Shown here piece by piece: positions 63,300 to 64,000 of a stretch of DNA of 64,000 nucleotides. Made by a program: the position numbers and the translations under genes. Each line of letters starts with the position of its first letter. Within the stretch, counting starts at the first letter, position 1. Under the pieces are notes generated by a model. It was not told where the DNA came from. It saw only the letters and a list, made by a program, of their open reading frames with translations, and made no database searches. Origin of the DNA: Mesorhizobium sp. AR02 (GTDB taxonomy: Bacteria > Pseudomonadota > Alphaproteobacteria > Rhizobiales > Rhizobiaceae); the NCBI RefSeq assembly GCF_024746835.1, contig NZ_CP080531.1, positions 2,976,001-3,040,000 of the forward strand, in the 5' to 3' direction.

Positions 63300-64000
63300 T
63301 TGTCCAGTTCTGTCAGCGTCGTGAACGAGAATGGCGTCGCCCTCGTCACCATCGACAATCCGCCGGTCAACGCGCTGAGTTTTCATGTCCGCGAGCCGCT
63401 GATGCAGGCACTGGTCGCCTTGCGTGACGATGCCTCGGTCGCGGCTATTGTCATCGCCTGCGCCGGCCGGACTTTTGTCGCCGGCGCCGACATCACCGAA
63501 TTCGGCAAGCCGGTGCAGCAGCCCGATCTGCGCGCCATCGTGGCCATGCTGGAAACCATCGCCAAGCCGACAGTCGCCGCCATCCACGGCACCGCGCTCG
63601 GCGGCGGCCTCGAACTGGCGCTCGGCTGCCATTTCCGCGTTGCCGATGCCGGCGCCAAGCTCGGTCTGCCCGAGGTGAAGCTCGGCATCCTTCCCGGCGG
63701 CGGCGGAACGGTGCGGCTGCCGCGCCTGGTCGGCGCGGTGAAGGCGCTGAAGATGATCGTTTCGGGTACACCGATCGGCGCGACCGAAGCGCATGCCGCC
63801 GGTCTGGTCGATGCCGTTTTTGAACGCGATCTGATCACGCATGCCGTGAACTTCGCCCGGGAAATCGCCCGCAAGGGTGGCCCGTTCACGCCGGTGCGCG
63901 ATCGCAATGACTTGCTTGGGGAAACGGATCTCGCGGCTTTCGACGCCGAGGCAGCAGACCTTGCAAAGAAGGCGCGGGGCCTCGAAGCGCCGATCGCCTG
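63300..64000 (+). CDS. enoyl-CoA hydratase/3-hydroxyacyl-CoA dehydrogenase, cut by window end
   Basis: The first 233 residues are an enoyl-CoA hydratase domain: VTIDNPPVNALSFHVREPLM (20 residues), oxyanion-hole segments GRTFVAGADITEF and GTALGGGLELALGCHFRVAD (20 residues), and GLPEVKLGILPGGGGTVRL with the catalytic Glu. This N-terminal form is typical of bifunctional FadB/FadJ-type enzymes. TTG 63300 has GGGAGGG six bases upstream. The rest lies beyond the window. Confidence 0.85.
   Translation, partial: MSSSVSVVNENGVALVTIDNPPVNALSFHVREPLMQALVALRDDASVAAIVIACAGRTFVAGADITEFGKPVQQPDLRAIVAMLETIAKPTVAAIHGTALGGGLELALGCHFRVADAGAKLGLPEVKLGILPGGGGTVRLPRLVGAVKALKMIVSGTPIGATEAHAAGLVDAVFERDLITHAVNFAREIARKGGPFTPVRDRNDLLGETDLAAFDAEAADLAKKARGLEAPIA

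Overview
This window looks like chromosomal DNA of a GC-rich alphaproteobacterium of the order Hyphomicrobiales (Rhizobiales), most likely Mesorhizobium or a close relative. The call rests on gene content: a Ros/MucR-type regulator, a CenR-like regulator beside a cNMP-binding protein, an alphaproteobacterial mitofilin-like gene between hemD and hemY, sdhC-D-A-B with an extra small gene, a glnK-amtB pair with a sigma-54-like promoter, CtrA-type boxes, and many rhizobial-style palindromic intergenic repeats. I found no rRNA, tRNA, CRISPR array, prophage or complete insertion sequence. The genes are almost all core or conserved accessory genes.

Layout. 1-3.8 kb: a TraB/GumN-like protein (cut by the window edge), xerC, rimM-trmD and a TauE/SafE permease. 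4-5.8 kb: rplS, then the peroxide module ohr-ohrR with a clear operator. 6-8.6 kb: a polar amino acid ABC binding protein and permease with no ATPase, and a methyltransferase. 9-14.2 kb: leuC, two tandem membrane GGDEF proteins and two small envelope proteins. 14.4-19.8 kb: the succinate dehydrogenase operon with a DUF3052-like gene between sdhA and sdhB, followed by a nucleotidyltransferase and a YceH-like gene that looks frameshifted. 19.8-24.2 kb: small exported proteins facing an AraC regulator, osmC, YCII and a TerB-like protein, with unusual short repeats. 24.4-33 kb: ubiH-like, tesB, glnK-amtB, ftsK and lolA.

33.4-43 kb: xthA, the GNAT/cNMP/cenR operon, an L,D-transpeptidase, a DUF1127 protein, a LysR regulator, a GT25 glycosyltransferase, and the tsaD-gpsA-yciI-EVE-methyltransferase operon. 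43-48 kb: hemC-hemD-mitofilin-hemY, which couples heme synthesis genes with a membrane-shaping candidate. 48-52.7 kb: TerB, a glutamine amidotransferase, NIPSNAP, an MFS exporter, an aminotransferase and a MucR-like regulator with an altered zinc site. 52.9-58.5 kb: a minus-strand run (GH15 glucoamylase, gnd, zwf, ROK glucokinase) that could take alpha-glucan to ribulose 5-phosphate, lacking only a lactonase gene. 58.7-63.2 kb: a complete sugar ABC transporter. The window ends inside a 3-hydroxyacyl-CoA dehydrogenase/enoyl-CoA hydratase gene.

No wholly new system stands out. The strongest leads are regulatory or contextual: the mitofilin gene in the heme operon, DUF3052 inside sdh, perfect CtrA-type boxes before ftsK and before a small secreted protein, a perfect 20-bp palindrome before hemC, tandem dyads before rimM and rplS, A-tract repeats phased at two helical turns, and a MITE-like element with long inverted ends after lolA. 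All start sites, operons and motif assignments were read by eye from the sequence; no database search was run.
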